Shown here piece by piece: positions 43,845 through 52,049 of a stretch of 64,000 nt of DNA. Origin of the DNA: Ulvibacter algarum (GTDB lineage Bacteria; Bacteroidota; Bacteroidia; Flavobacteriales; Flavobacteriaceae); NCBI GenBank assembly GCA_947488905.1, contig CANLBJ010000002.1, positions 186,001 to 250,000 of the forward strand. The letters are read 5' to 3'. Position 1 is the first letter of the stretch; each line of letters opens with the position of its first letter. The translations under genes were made by a program, and so were the position numbers. The notes under the pieces were generated by a model that made no database searches, was not told where the DNA came from, and worked only from the letters and a program-made list of their open reading frames with translations.

Positions 43845-46304
43845 TTATCCCTCAAATTCTCCATCATCACCACCGCCACCTTGTGAGCGTGAGCGTTTCT
43901 TTTTCTGATTAAAACGATATGTAAAAGATAGGTTAACAGAACGCTTTCTCCATTGAAACTCGCTCTCTTGTATAAAAGTATCTGTCTCTGTAATAGAATT
44001 ACGTTTACGGGAGTTAAAAAGGTCACTCACGTTAAGACCTATAGTAGCATTATCATTAAATAAGTCTTTACTAAAAGCCATATTCATAGAGAAGATCCCT
44101 TCGCTTTCTGTTTGAGCGGTGTTTCTAGGGCCACGGTAAAAAGCACTTGTTTGCCAGTCTATTTTTGCTGGTAAAGAGACCTTAGCGCTACCACGGGCAA
44201 ACCAGCTGTCGTTTTCTGTACCGTAATCTACACCCTCATAAAAACCTTCACTTTTAAAAGTAAAGTAGTTAAAACTACCGTTAAGGCGTAACCATTTTAT
44301 GGCATTGTATAGTATACCAGCCTCAAAACCATAACGATCATTAGAAGAAAGATTAATAGGGAAAGTTCTAATTATAGGAATTCCGTTAGGTGTTAACTCT
44401 CCAGTATCTTCTTGTATGCGCTCAAAAGCATCTGTTTCGTGTTGATAATATATAGAGGTTGTTAGTGTAATTTTTTTCCAGCTTTTTAAATATCCTAGAT
44501 CAAAGGCGTTTGAGTAAGCAGGGCTAATGTTGGGATTTCCCTGAAATACATTACTCTCACTAGAACGAGAAGGGAAGGGGTTTACATAAAAACCACGAGG
44601 TCTGTTAATACGTCTGTTATAGCCTAAGGTAAAGTTTTCGCGATCTGCAATCTCATAAGATAAGTTTGCAGTAGGAAAGAGCCCAAAGTAAGAGTTGTCA
44701 AAGTTGGGGTCAAAACCTATTGTTGCATCTTCATTTGCTTCTACTTTACCAGCAAGTCTAGTGTTTTCTGCACGAAGACCAAAAAGGAAACTAAATTTTT
44801 CACCTACCTTATTACCGTATTGAGCGTAAGCAGCTAGTACATCTTCATCGTATGTAAAGTTGTTAGATAACCCATTATCTTTTAAGAAATTATTAGTTAA
44901 TCCATCTTCTTCAAAGAGCTTATAATCTGTAACGTTTTCTTCTAGATTTACTCTTAAACCTGCCTCAAACTGTCCGTTTTCTCCTATAGGTTTAACATAG
45001 TCAGATTGAAATAAAAACTCTGTACCATCTTCATCATTAAAAACCATTTCTGATGGTAAACGCTCGTTAATAGGGAAGGTGTTGTCTTCTGTAATAGTAG
45101 AACGTCTTTCTTCTTTATCTATTTCATATTGAAAGTCTACCGTAAGTTTTTGACCATTGTCATCTAAGTTATTTACATAGTTTAATGCTCCTTGAATACT
45201 AAAGTCTTCTTCTGTTTCTAGTTCTTGTCTCAATCTAGAAAGTTCTAGAACACTAGGGGAGCTTAACTCATCTGTAAAATTGCTAGTAACATCATCATTA
45301 TCACCTAGTCTTAAAAAAACAGAACCAGTTATAGAAGATTGTTCTGTTAAAAAGTACTCCATACCAAGATTGGTATTAAAACTTTTATTAGTTCTATCAT
45401 AATCACGAGTCTCAGTTACAAAAGGGTTTGCAGCATTTTCAGTAAGGTATTGGTTGTCAAAAAAAGCATTACCTGGTGATTTTCTGTAATTAATTCCCGT
45501 AGTATTAAATACATTAAACTTATCTGTACGAACATTTATGTTACCAGATAATCCATAAGATTCTGGATCGCCCACATTGGCTTGTATAGAACCGTTAAAG
45601 CCTAATGTCTTTTCTTTTTTTAATATTATATTTAAAATACCAGCAGTACCCTCAGCATCATAGCGAGCAGAAGGAGAGGTAATCACCTCTACACGCTCTA
45701 TAGCGTCTGCAGGCAACTGTCTTAAAGCATCTGTAGAGCCAAAACCAGCAATAGCAGATGGTTTACCGTTTATTAAAATACGTACGTTTTCATTTCCTCT
45801 TAGGGCAATCGCTCCATCTACATCTACTGTTACAGACGGCACATTACTTAAAGCGTCGCTCACTGTAGCGCCGCTTGTAGTTAAATCTTTACCTATGTTA
45901 TAGATTTTTTTATCAAGTCTAATTTGAACCTCTGTCGTTTCTGCACGTACAACAACCTCGTCTAGACTATCAGAGTTTATCTCTAGATAAACGTCTGGCA
46001 ATGTTATGTTTGATTTAATATTTTGCCCAGTTATTTCTTTTGTTTTAAAAGATATAAATTCATAACGTATTGTATAAATACCTGCCGCTACATTTATAGC
46101 ATATTTACCTTCTAGATCTGTAATACCACCGGTAACTATCTTACCGTTAGTGTCAATAAAAGATACAGTAGCGTACTCTAATGGAACATTAACACCTTCT
46201 TCAAGAACCTTACCTGTAACGGTAACATCTTTAGGTGGATTGGGGCCTTGTGCAAATGCAAAGAAGGTTAAAAAGGACAAACAAAGGGTTAAATAAATTT
46301 TCAT
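43845..46304 (-). CDS. TonB-dependent outer-membrane receptor with carboxypeptidase-regulatory domain
   Basis: This outer-membrane receptor has 819 aa from the ATG at 46304; the frame's TTG three codons earlier is less likely. After the signal (MKIYLTLCLSFLTFFAFAQ) comes a carboxypeptidase-regulatory-like domain (VTGKVLEEGVNVPLEYATVS), then a plug (ALSNVPSVTVDVDGAIALRG; VEVITSPSARYDAEGTAGIL) and a barrel of the OMP_b-brl_3 type. The last 20 residues are an Arg/Ser- and Gly/Asp-rich tail after the final strand SLTYRF-like VNLSFTYRFNQ. Ligand unknown. A TATTTTTG promoter lies 29 bases upstream. Confidence 0.88.
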   Translation of the reverse strand: MKIYLTLCLSFLTFFAFAQGPNPPKDVTVTGKVLEEGVNVPLEYATVSFIDTNGKIVTGGITDLEGKYAINVAAGIYTIRYEFISFKTKEITGQNIKSNITLPDVYLEINSDSLDEVVVRAETTEVQIRLDKKIYNIGKDLTTSGATVSDALSNVPSVTVDVDGAIALRGNENVRILINGKPSAIAGFGSTDALRQLPADAIERVEVITSPSARYDAEGTAGILNIILKKEKTLGFNGSIQANVGDPESYGLSGNINVRTDKFNVFNTTGINYRKSPGNAFFDNQYLTENAANPFVTETRDYDRTNKSFNTNLGMEYFLTEQSSITGSVFLRLGDNDDVTSNFTDELSSPSVLELSRLRQELETEEDFSIQGALNYVNNLDDNGQKLTVDFQYEIDKEERRSTITEDNTFPINERLPSEMVFNDEDGTEFLFQSDYVKPIGENGQFEAGLRVNLEENVTDYKLFEEDGLTNNFLKDNGLSNNFTYDEDVLAAYAQYGNKVGEKFSFLFGLRAENTRLAGKVEANEDATIGFDPNFDNSYFGLFPTANLSYEIADRENFTLGYNRRINRPRGFYVNPFPSRSSESNVFQGNPNISPAYSNAFDLGYLKSWKKITLTTSIYYQHETDAFERIQEDTGELTPNGIPIIRTFPINLSSNDRYGFEAGILYNAIKWLRLNGSFNYFTFKSEGFYEGVDYGTENDSWFARGSAKVSLPAKIDWQTSAFYRGPRNTAQTESEGIFSMNMAFSKDLFNDNATIGLNVSDLFNSRKRNSITETDTFIQESEFQWRKRSVNLSFTYRFNQKKKRSRSQGGGGDDGEFEG

Positions 46305-46333
46305 AGTTATCAAGTGGTTTTCTACTTAGACTA

Positions 46334-46341
46334 CAAAAATA
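46334..46341 (-). promoter_or_regulatory. TonB receptor promoter -7 box
   Basis: The minus strand reads TATTTTTG, exact TAnnTTTG, 29 bases before the ATG at 46304. Confidence 0.6.
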
Positions 46342-46394
46342 TGTTTGGGCTTCGCCGTATGTTGGTAATGTTATGTTAAAAAAAGAAAGGCAAA

Positions 46395-46769
46395 TCATAA
46401 GATTTCTAAAACACGAGAAGGAGGTCTTCCTATCACAGCTTTATCGCCATTTACAACAATAGGGCGCTCCATTAGTTTAGGGTGTTCTATCATCGCATTT
46501 ATTACTTCTTTATCACTCAGTGATTTACCTTTGTACAGTTCTTTCCAGACAGCTTCATTTTTGCGCACAAGCTCTAAAGGGGTAATCCCTAATTTTTTTA
46601 TGATGGTAGAGAGTGTCTCAAAATTTAAAGGATTGTCAATATACTTAACAGTCTCAATTTGAGCTTCTTTTAAGGCCAAAGGTGTTAAGTGGCTTGCAAC
46701 GGTCTCTTCAAGTAAAAGAAGGCATTGACGAGATTTGCTACAGCGAGGATTGTGGTAGATGGTGATCAT
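46395..46769 (-). CDS. ArsC family (arsenate reductase-like) protein
   Basis: A 124-aa thioredoxin-fold protein of the glutaredoxin-coupled ArsC family. MITIYHNPRCSKSRQCL carries the catalytic Cys at residue 10, where arsenate is bound. The C-terminal LMERPIVVNGDKAVIGRPP supplies the conserved Arg residues and cis-Pro. No arsR, arsB or acr3 gene is adjacent, so arsenate reduction is not certain; Spx and YffB share the fold but differ at the active site. It lies upstream of the TonB receptor, which has its own promoter. Confidence 0.87.
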   Translation of the reverse strand: MITIYHNPRCSKSRQCLLLLEETVASHLTPLALKEAQIETVKYIDNPLNFETLSTIIKKLGITPLELVRKNEAVWKELYKGKSLSDKEVINAMIEHPKLMERPIVVNGDKAVIGRPPSRVLEIL

Positions 46770-46858
46770 AGATTATTAAATAATAAGAAGCAATAGTTTT
46801 TCTTCAGAAATAATAATAGTTTAAAAATTACTAGTGAATTTTAATTTTAGATATACAG

Positions 46859-47590
46859 CTAGTCTACTCCATAAGTAAGCTTCATAGTTATAGATGTGGT
46901 TTTCTCTTTAGAGCTTGTGTTATAAGCACCTCCCCAAGAATAATCTTCTCCAGAGTTCTGTCCTGTAATTTGAAAAATACCCATTCTTGCTTCTTTAAGA
47001 TCGCCTAAACTCGCGCCGCTATTCTCAGCAATCTTTTCTGCTCTAAGTCTAGCATTTTCTGTAGCACGAGAGATCATCTCTATTTTAAGATCTTCTATTT
47101 TAGTGTAGTAATAGCGTGGAGATTCACTGTATAGCTGTAAACCTTGGTTAAGTAATTCTGTGATTTCTCTAGAAACTTGCTCAATACCTTCTACGTCTTT
47201 ACTGTTTATCTCAACAGTTTGTGATAAGGTGTAGCCTGTAAATGTAGTACCTATGTAATTTCCGTTAGGGCCATAGAGTGGATCGCTATTTTCACTACTG
47301 TTTACAGCGCTAAATACCATACTGTCTTCAGTAATCCCTTTTGCGATAAGGTAATTTTTTACAATTGTTTTGTCTTTTTCAAGATCTGCATACGCTTGTT
47401 TAAGATTGCTGTTTACTTTATTAAAACGTGCACTCCACACGATTAAGTCTGACGTAAAATCTTCATTACCCAATCCTGTTACTGAGATTGTTTGTTCTTT
47501 ATTATTTCTATTCATAAAGGCATTACCTAGCAAAGCGGCAGCAATGACAATGGCTAAGCCAAAAATAATGGCGGTGAGATTGTTTTTCAT
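46859..47590 (-). CDS. SIMPL domain (DUF541) protein
   Basis: The 243-aa protein is anchored by an N-terminal TM segment (TAIIFGLAIVIAAALLGNAF) with the SIMPL domain outside: QTISVTGLGNEDFTSDLIVW, then a helix NSNLKQAYADLEKDKTIVKN and the C-terminal ARLRAEKIAENSGASLGDLK. Family members (for example E. coli YggE) are linked to oxidative stress tolerance, without known chemistry. It is followed by no close partner downstream; the 158-aa gene lies 25 bases upstream on the same strand, so they may be cotranscribed. Confidence 0.85.
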   Translation of the reverse strand: MKNNLTAIIFGLAIVIAAALLGNAFMNRNNKEQTISVTGLGNEDFTSDLIVWSARFNKVNSNLKQAYADLEKDKTIVKNYLIAKGITEDSMVFSAVNSSENSDPLYGPNGNYIGTTFTGYTLSQTVEINSKDVEGIEQVSREITELLNQGLQLYSESPRYYYTKIEDLKIEMISRATENARLRAEKIAENSGASLGDLKEARMGIFQITGQNSGEDYSWGGAYNTSSKEKTTSITMKLTYGVD

Positions 47591-47615
47591 ATTCTTATAT
47601 TTTATAAAATGAGTG

Positions 47616-48092
47616 TTAACTATTTAATGCTTCTAGTTCTTCATTAAAATCATACTGTAAATCTTCATGCAGCGCAGGGATCTTTCGTTCTATATACTCT
47701 AACTGTCTTTCAAAGATGTTACGTATCACACTATTTCTTTTTACGTGTGATTTATAATTCTTTAATACAGTACAAAAATAGAGTAGGAGCTCTACTTCTG
47801 TTTCTTTATTGCCGGAGTATCTTATATACTTTTTAGTCTCTTTTAAGATCTTTCTAATATTCTTTTTAATGATATAAACTCTAGTAGCTGTTATATCATT
47901 AAAGCTCTGGTCAATAAGCTCTTTAATGCTCTCGCGGTAGCTCTCTTCACTATCTGCTTCAAATAGTAAATAGGTGAGGAGCTCTTTATTTTCTTTCTTA
48001 AAACGCCCTAAACGCAGGCATAGCGCCGTGATTTCTTCTGGCGAGCGGTGTTTAAATTCTTTCTTTATTTCTGCAAGGGTAGCGGTCTTCAC
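47616..48092 (-). CDS. Helical protein of unknown function, 158 aa
   Basis: A soluble, strongly helical, Lys/Glu-rich protein (LAEIKKEFKHRSPEEITALC; RVYIIKKNIRKILKETKKYI). The N-terminal pattern of a Lys-rich helix, 'SPEEI' and LCLRLGRFKKENKELLTYLL recalls the DUF6155-type proteins, but I am not certain. It starts with GTG at 48092 and no ATG precedes the first helix. It lies between recG, 62 bases upstream, and the SIMPL gene, all on the minus strand. No function can be inferred. Confidence 0.65.
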   Translation of the reverse strand: MKTATLAEIKKEFKHRSPEEITALCLRLGRFKKENKELLTYLLFEADSEESYRESIKELIDQSFNDITATRVYIIKKNIRKILKETKKYIRYSGNKETEVELLLYFCTVLKNYKSHVKRNSVIRNIFERQLEYIERKIPALHEDLQYDFNEELEALNS

Positions 48093-48154
48093 GTTTGTAT
48101 TATTTGTATTGTAAAGATAGTGTTTCGGTCTTTAAAATTTCCGAAGTGAAAGGG

Positions 48155-50260
48155 CTAAGAGATGTAATTCCAGATATTTTTATACTTCACGAGTTGCCCA
48201 AAAGTGTTTTTAATATTTAAATTTTCTGGAGCAGATAGGCTAGGGTCTGCCTTTAGAACCTTAAAAGCATAGCTTCTAGCGATTTTTAAAATCTCTGTAT
48301 CCTTAACAATATCTGCGATTCTTAAGTTAAGCACACCACTTTGCTGTGTTCCCATAATATCACCAGGGCCTCTTAGTTTAAGGTCTACTTCTGCAATCTC
48401 AAAACCGTCTGAGGTACTGGTCATAGTAGATAAGCGTGTTTTTGCATCTGCAGAGAGTTTGTGACTAGTCATTAAAATATTATAACTCTGCTCTGCGCCA
48501 CGACCTACACGGCCTCTTAACTGGTGGAGTTGAGATAGCCCAAAACGTTCTGCGCTCTCAATTACCATTACCGAAGCATTAGGAACATTCACGCCAACTT
48601 CTATGACGGTAGTGGCAACCATTATTTGCGTTTCGCCTTTCACAAAACGATTCATTTCAAATTCTTTGTCGGCAGGTTTCATCTGTCCGTGTACAATTGA
48701 GATCTGGTATTTTGGCTGCGGAAAATCTCTAATAATACTCTCATAGCCATCCATTAAATCTTTGTAATCTAATGCCTCACTTTCTTGTATTAATGGGTAC
48801 ACAATATAGACCTGTCTACCTAGTGCAATTTCGTCTCTAATAAACTTAAAAACCTTGAGTCTATTTGAGTCAAAACGGTGCACTGTTTTTATCTCTTTTC
48901 TGCCTGGCGGAAGCTCATCAATAACACTAATATCTAGGTCGCCATAAACACTCATGGCAAGGGTGCGAGGTATGGGTGTTGCAGTCATCACTAATACGTG
49001 TGGCGGCAGCTCATTTTTATGCCATAATTTACTGCGTTGTGCTACCCCAAAACGGTGCTGCTCATCTATAATTGCAAGCCCTAAATTCTTAAATTTAACC
49101 TTGTCTTCTAGTAAAGCGTGTGTTCCTATTAATATGTCTAAAGAGCCATTTTCAAGGTTTTCATGTATGATTCTTCTTTGTGAAGTAGTGCTTGAACCAG
49201 TGAGTAGTGAAATGCTGATTTTCAAATCTTTACATAGTTCTAATAATCCATTATAGTGTTGGACTGACAAAATAGCAGTAGGCGCCATTAGGCAAGCTTG
49301 AAAACCGTTGTCAAGTGCTATTAACATTGATAAAAGTGCCACAATAGTCTTTCCGCTCCCTACATCACCCTGTAAAAGCCTGTTCATTTGTGCATTACTA
49401 CCTAAATCTTGGCGTATTTCTTTGACTACTCGCTTTTGTGCACCAGTAAGTTCAAATGGTAAATGGTGGTTGTAAAAGTTCTTGAAGTTGTCCCCTACTA
49501 TAGGAAAAGGATACCCTTTAATTTTAGATTTATGAATAAGATTTTTACGTATTAATTGCAGCTGAATGTAGAACAATTCTTCAAACTTTAAACGGTATTC
49601 TGCGCGTGCTAATCGCTCTCCATTTTCGGGAAAATGTATGTTGAATATTGCTTCGCTTTTTGATAGTAATTTTAGCTCGTCAATTATGGGTTGTGAGAGG
49701 GTCTCAGCAAAGGCATTTTTAGCATCTAAAAAGACCTGTTCCATCAAGCCATTTACTACTCTATTTGAGATGCCACTATTGGTTAATTTTTCGGTGCTTG
49801 GGTAAATGGGTTGCATAGAAGAACGCATTTTATTTTTGTGCTCTTTTAATAATTCTAGCTCTGGGTGAGGCATAGAAAAATTACCATTGTACCATTTAGT
49901 TTTTCCGAAGATCACATAAGGCTCATTGATTTTTAAATTCTCTTTTATCCATTTTTGACCTCTAAACCAGATAAGTTCCATGACACCGGTTTCATCTTTA
50001 AAAGTGGCGACGAGTCTTTTGCCTCTTTTTTGCTCCACCATCTTAATATGTGTAATCTTACCTATAATTTGTACATCTGCATTATTGCGCGGTAAGCCTT
50101 CTATTTTGTAAAACTGAGTGCGATCTAAGTACCTGTTAGGAAAAAGGTTTAAAAGGTCTTGAAAGGTATGTATGCCAAGCTCTGTCCTTAAAAGGTTTGC
50201 CCTGTTGGGGCCTACGCCTTTTAAATATTCTATGGGAGTTTGTAACTTTTGGGCATTCAT
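48155..50260 (-). CDS. recG: ATP-dependent DNA helicase RecG
   Basis: RecG remodels stalled replication forks and branch-migrates Holliday junctions. The 701-aa protein has the N-terminal wedge/OB domain (LKGVGPNRANLLRTELGIHT; DVQIIGKITHIKMVE). Helicase motifs follow: Walker A LLQGDVGSGKTIVALL at about residue 295, DEQHRFGV at about 395, VMTATPIPRTLAM, and the C-terminal TTVIEVGVNVPNA and QLRGRVGRG. The last residues LVKYKNIWNYIS are usual for flavobacterial RecG. TATTTTCG, one base off the promoter consensus, ends five bases before the ATG. Confidence 0.96.
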   Translation of the reverse strand: MNAQKLQTPIEYLKGVGPNRANLLRTELGIHTFQDLLNLFPNRYLDRTQFYKIEGLPRNNADVQIIGKITHIKMVEQKRGKRLVATFKDETGVMELIWFRGQKWIKENLKINEPYVIFGKTKWYNGNFSMPHPELELLKEHKNKMRSSMQPIYPSTEKLTNSGISNRVVNGLMEQVFLDAKNAFAETLSQPIIDELKLLSKSEAIFNIHFPENGERLARAEYRLKFEELFYIQLQLIRKNLIHKSKIKGYPFPIVGDNFKNFYNHHLPFELTGAQKRVVKEIRQDLGSNAQMNRLLQGDVGSGKTIVALLSMLIALDNGFQACLMAPTAILSVQHYNGLLELCKDLKISISLLTGSSTTSQRRIIHENLENGSLDILIGTHALLEDKVKFKNLGLAIIDEQHRFGVAQRSKLWHKNELPPHVLVMTATPIPRTLAMSVYGDLDISVIDELPPGRKEIKTVHRFDSNRLKVFKFIRDEIALGRQVYIVYPLIQESEALDYKDLMDGYESIIRDFPQPKYQISIVHGQMKPADKEFEMNRFVKGETQIMVATTVIEVGVNVPNASVMVIESAERFGLSQLHQLRGRVGRGAEQSYNILMTSHKLSADAKTRLSTMTSTSDGFEIAEVDLKLRGPGDIMGTQQSGVLNLRIADIVKDTEILKIARSYAFKVLKADPSLSAPENLNIKNTFGQLVKYKNIWNYIS

Positions 50261-50416
50261 AGAACGAAAATACTAAAAAATGGTTTTAGTGATAAGTGTG
50301 TTATTAAAGTAGAGAAGGGTTAAGAAGCTTAGTCTTAATGTGATTGTAACTTGTATTAAGCCTTAACGTAGCGTTTTGTTTAAAGTGTTTAAAGTATACT
50401 AAAACGCCAGAAACCT

Positions 50417-50695
50417 TTATTCTATAGTAGGTTTACTTACGGACTCTTGTTTTTTTAACATTTCTAAAATTACAAAAGCAGATGTTGCAGCTAGAAGAAG
50501 TGCTGGTATTATAACGATAAAAATTCCATCATCGTCCATATCAAAAAATGCAAAAGCAATTACTATGATAATAATTTCTATAGCAAACCAAGATATTGCT
50601 GTGGCAGCTATCCATTTTCCGGGTTTTATACCTTTTTCTGTACAGATTTTTTTTATTTGCTTGATAAAGTAACTAAGAGCTAAAATTTCTAACAT
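50417..50695 (-). CDS. Small membrane protein, 92 aa
   Basis: The protein has two hydrophobic helices (WIAATAISWFAIEIIIIVIA; DDGIFIVIIPALLLAATSAF) joined by an acidic FFDMDDD turn, with Lys-rich ends. I do not recognise the family. The ATG and stop are clear and a run of about 100 non-coding bases flanks each side, so it is probably its own transcript. Function unknown. Confidence 0.65.
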   Translation of the reverse strand: MLEILALSYFIKQIKKICTEKGIKPGKWIAATAISWFAIEIIIIVIAFAFFDMDDDGIFIVIIPALLLAATSAFVILEMLKKQESVSKPTIE

Positions 50696-50807
50696 ACTAT
50701 TTGTTTTGTTTAATACAATAATAATAGAAATATCTATAAAATAAGGTTGCTAGATATTTATTCGGCAACCTTTATAATAGATAACTATATTTAATACTAG
50801 GTGTAGT

Positions 50808-52049
50808 TTATTTCTTTTGTGCGGAAAACATCTTATAAGTGAACAGCCCTAAAACCAATACGATAACAATCATTATGGCCCACAACCATTTTTCGTTTTC
50901 AAAAAGAGGTGACTGCTTTTCTATTAGCACACCTTCAATAGTGAGTGGATTTCCTAGAGATAAAGGAGTGAGTTTTTGAGGTATATTCTCTTGAAAACGA
51001 GTAATATCATATTTAGGCTTACGTGCGTCTATGTTTGAGTAGGTGAGGTGATACGTTGCAGGTTCATTAAATCTAGTAATCAATTGATGTTGATAGCCTT
51101 TAGCCTCAATAGATGAGATTTTTAAAGGTTCATTATCATTGTTTTCTATAATAACTTTTATGTGTTGAACTGTTCTTGTTGCGTTTAGCTCAAAGCTGTT
51201 GTCGTCAATAGAATTAAGGGTTCCAGAGCCTAGCGTGCGGTAATTGTATTTCCAACCTTTATCTGTCTGTACGCTGTCTACAAGGTATTTAATAGACATG
51301 TTTCTGTAATAGTCGTGAGTAGTTGCTATGTTAAACTTTAACTGACTTACCGGAACGGGATACTCTAGTTTTAACAAGGCTGTTGTTTGTTTTTTAGCAT
51401 TACTGTTTTCTATGGTAAAAGAGTTGATAGGGTAGTTTATAACAGTGCCCTCGTTCTTGTTTACTTGCTTTATGGTTGCATTTATAAATTTAGGATCTTT
51501 TTTACTATTCACTTTTACACGGTAATACGCATATTTTGAATCTGGAAAAGTGAGTGTTGTAAATCTGTAATCTGTTTGCTCATTTTTAATAGAGAGTATT
51601 CTGTAATTCTCTTTAATAGTAAACCATTCTCTTTGGTTTTGGCTTCCTTCTAGGTTTACGTTCCAGTCAAAATTAGGACGTTCAAATTTAAGCTTAATAC
51701 TATTTACAGAGACCTTGGTTGGTATCTCAAAAGTATAATAATATCCATCTTGAGTTTTACTTTTGTTTAACAGTTTAAAGCGTACAATGGTTTGGTCTGT
51801 TGTAGGCCCATTTATCTTTAAAATATAGGGAGCCTCAATAGTATCTTTTTCTTCGGAAATACCATAGATACGTACATCAGACAGATCTTGTTTTAAATGG
51901 GAGAACATTTCCGAAGGTATATTAACGGCGTGCCACTCATTTTCAATACCCGTTAATTCGCGCTGAAAACCATAGTCTTTCATTTGTGCAAACAGTGATG
52001 TTTGCAGGCTAATAAATAGAAGTAGTGTTATTTTATTTAGTAGTGTCAT
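50808..52049 (-). CDS. DUF3999 family membrane-anchored protein
   Basis: The protein (413 aa) has a signal peptide (MTLLNKITLLLFISLQTSLF), a large extracytoplasmic beta-rich region with discoidin-like stretches (NVNLEGSQNQREWFTIKENY; YAYYRVKVNSKKDPKFINAT) and one C-terminal TM helix (WAIMIVIVLVLGLFTYKMF). This matches DUF3999, which usually accompanies DUF2339. Its start lies within the 3' end of the DUF2339 gene (17-base overlap), so the two are translationally coupled and probably form one complex. The biochemical role of the pair is unknown. Confidence 0.8.
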   Translation of the reverse strand: MTLLNKITLLLFISLQTSLFAQMKDYGFQRELTGIENEWHAVNIPSEMFSHLKQDLSDVRIYGISEEKDTIEAPYILKINGPTTDQTIVRFKLLNKSKTQDGYYYTFEIPTKVSVNSIKLKFERPNFDWNVNLEGSQNQREWFTIKENYRILSIKNEQTDYRFTTLTFPDSKYAYYRVKVNSKKDPKFINATIKQVNKNEGTVINYPINSFTIENSNAKKQTTALLKLEYPVPVSQLKFNIATTHDYYRNMSIKYLVDSVQTDKGWKYNYRTLGSGTLNSIDDNSFELNATRTVQHIKVIIENNDNEPLKISSIEAKGYQHQLITRFNEPATYHLTYSNIDARKPKYDITRFQENIPQKLTPLSLGNPLTIEGVLIEKQSPLFENEKWLWAIMIVIVLVLGLFTYKMFSAQKK

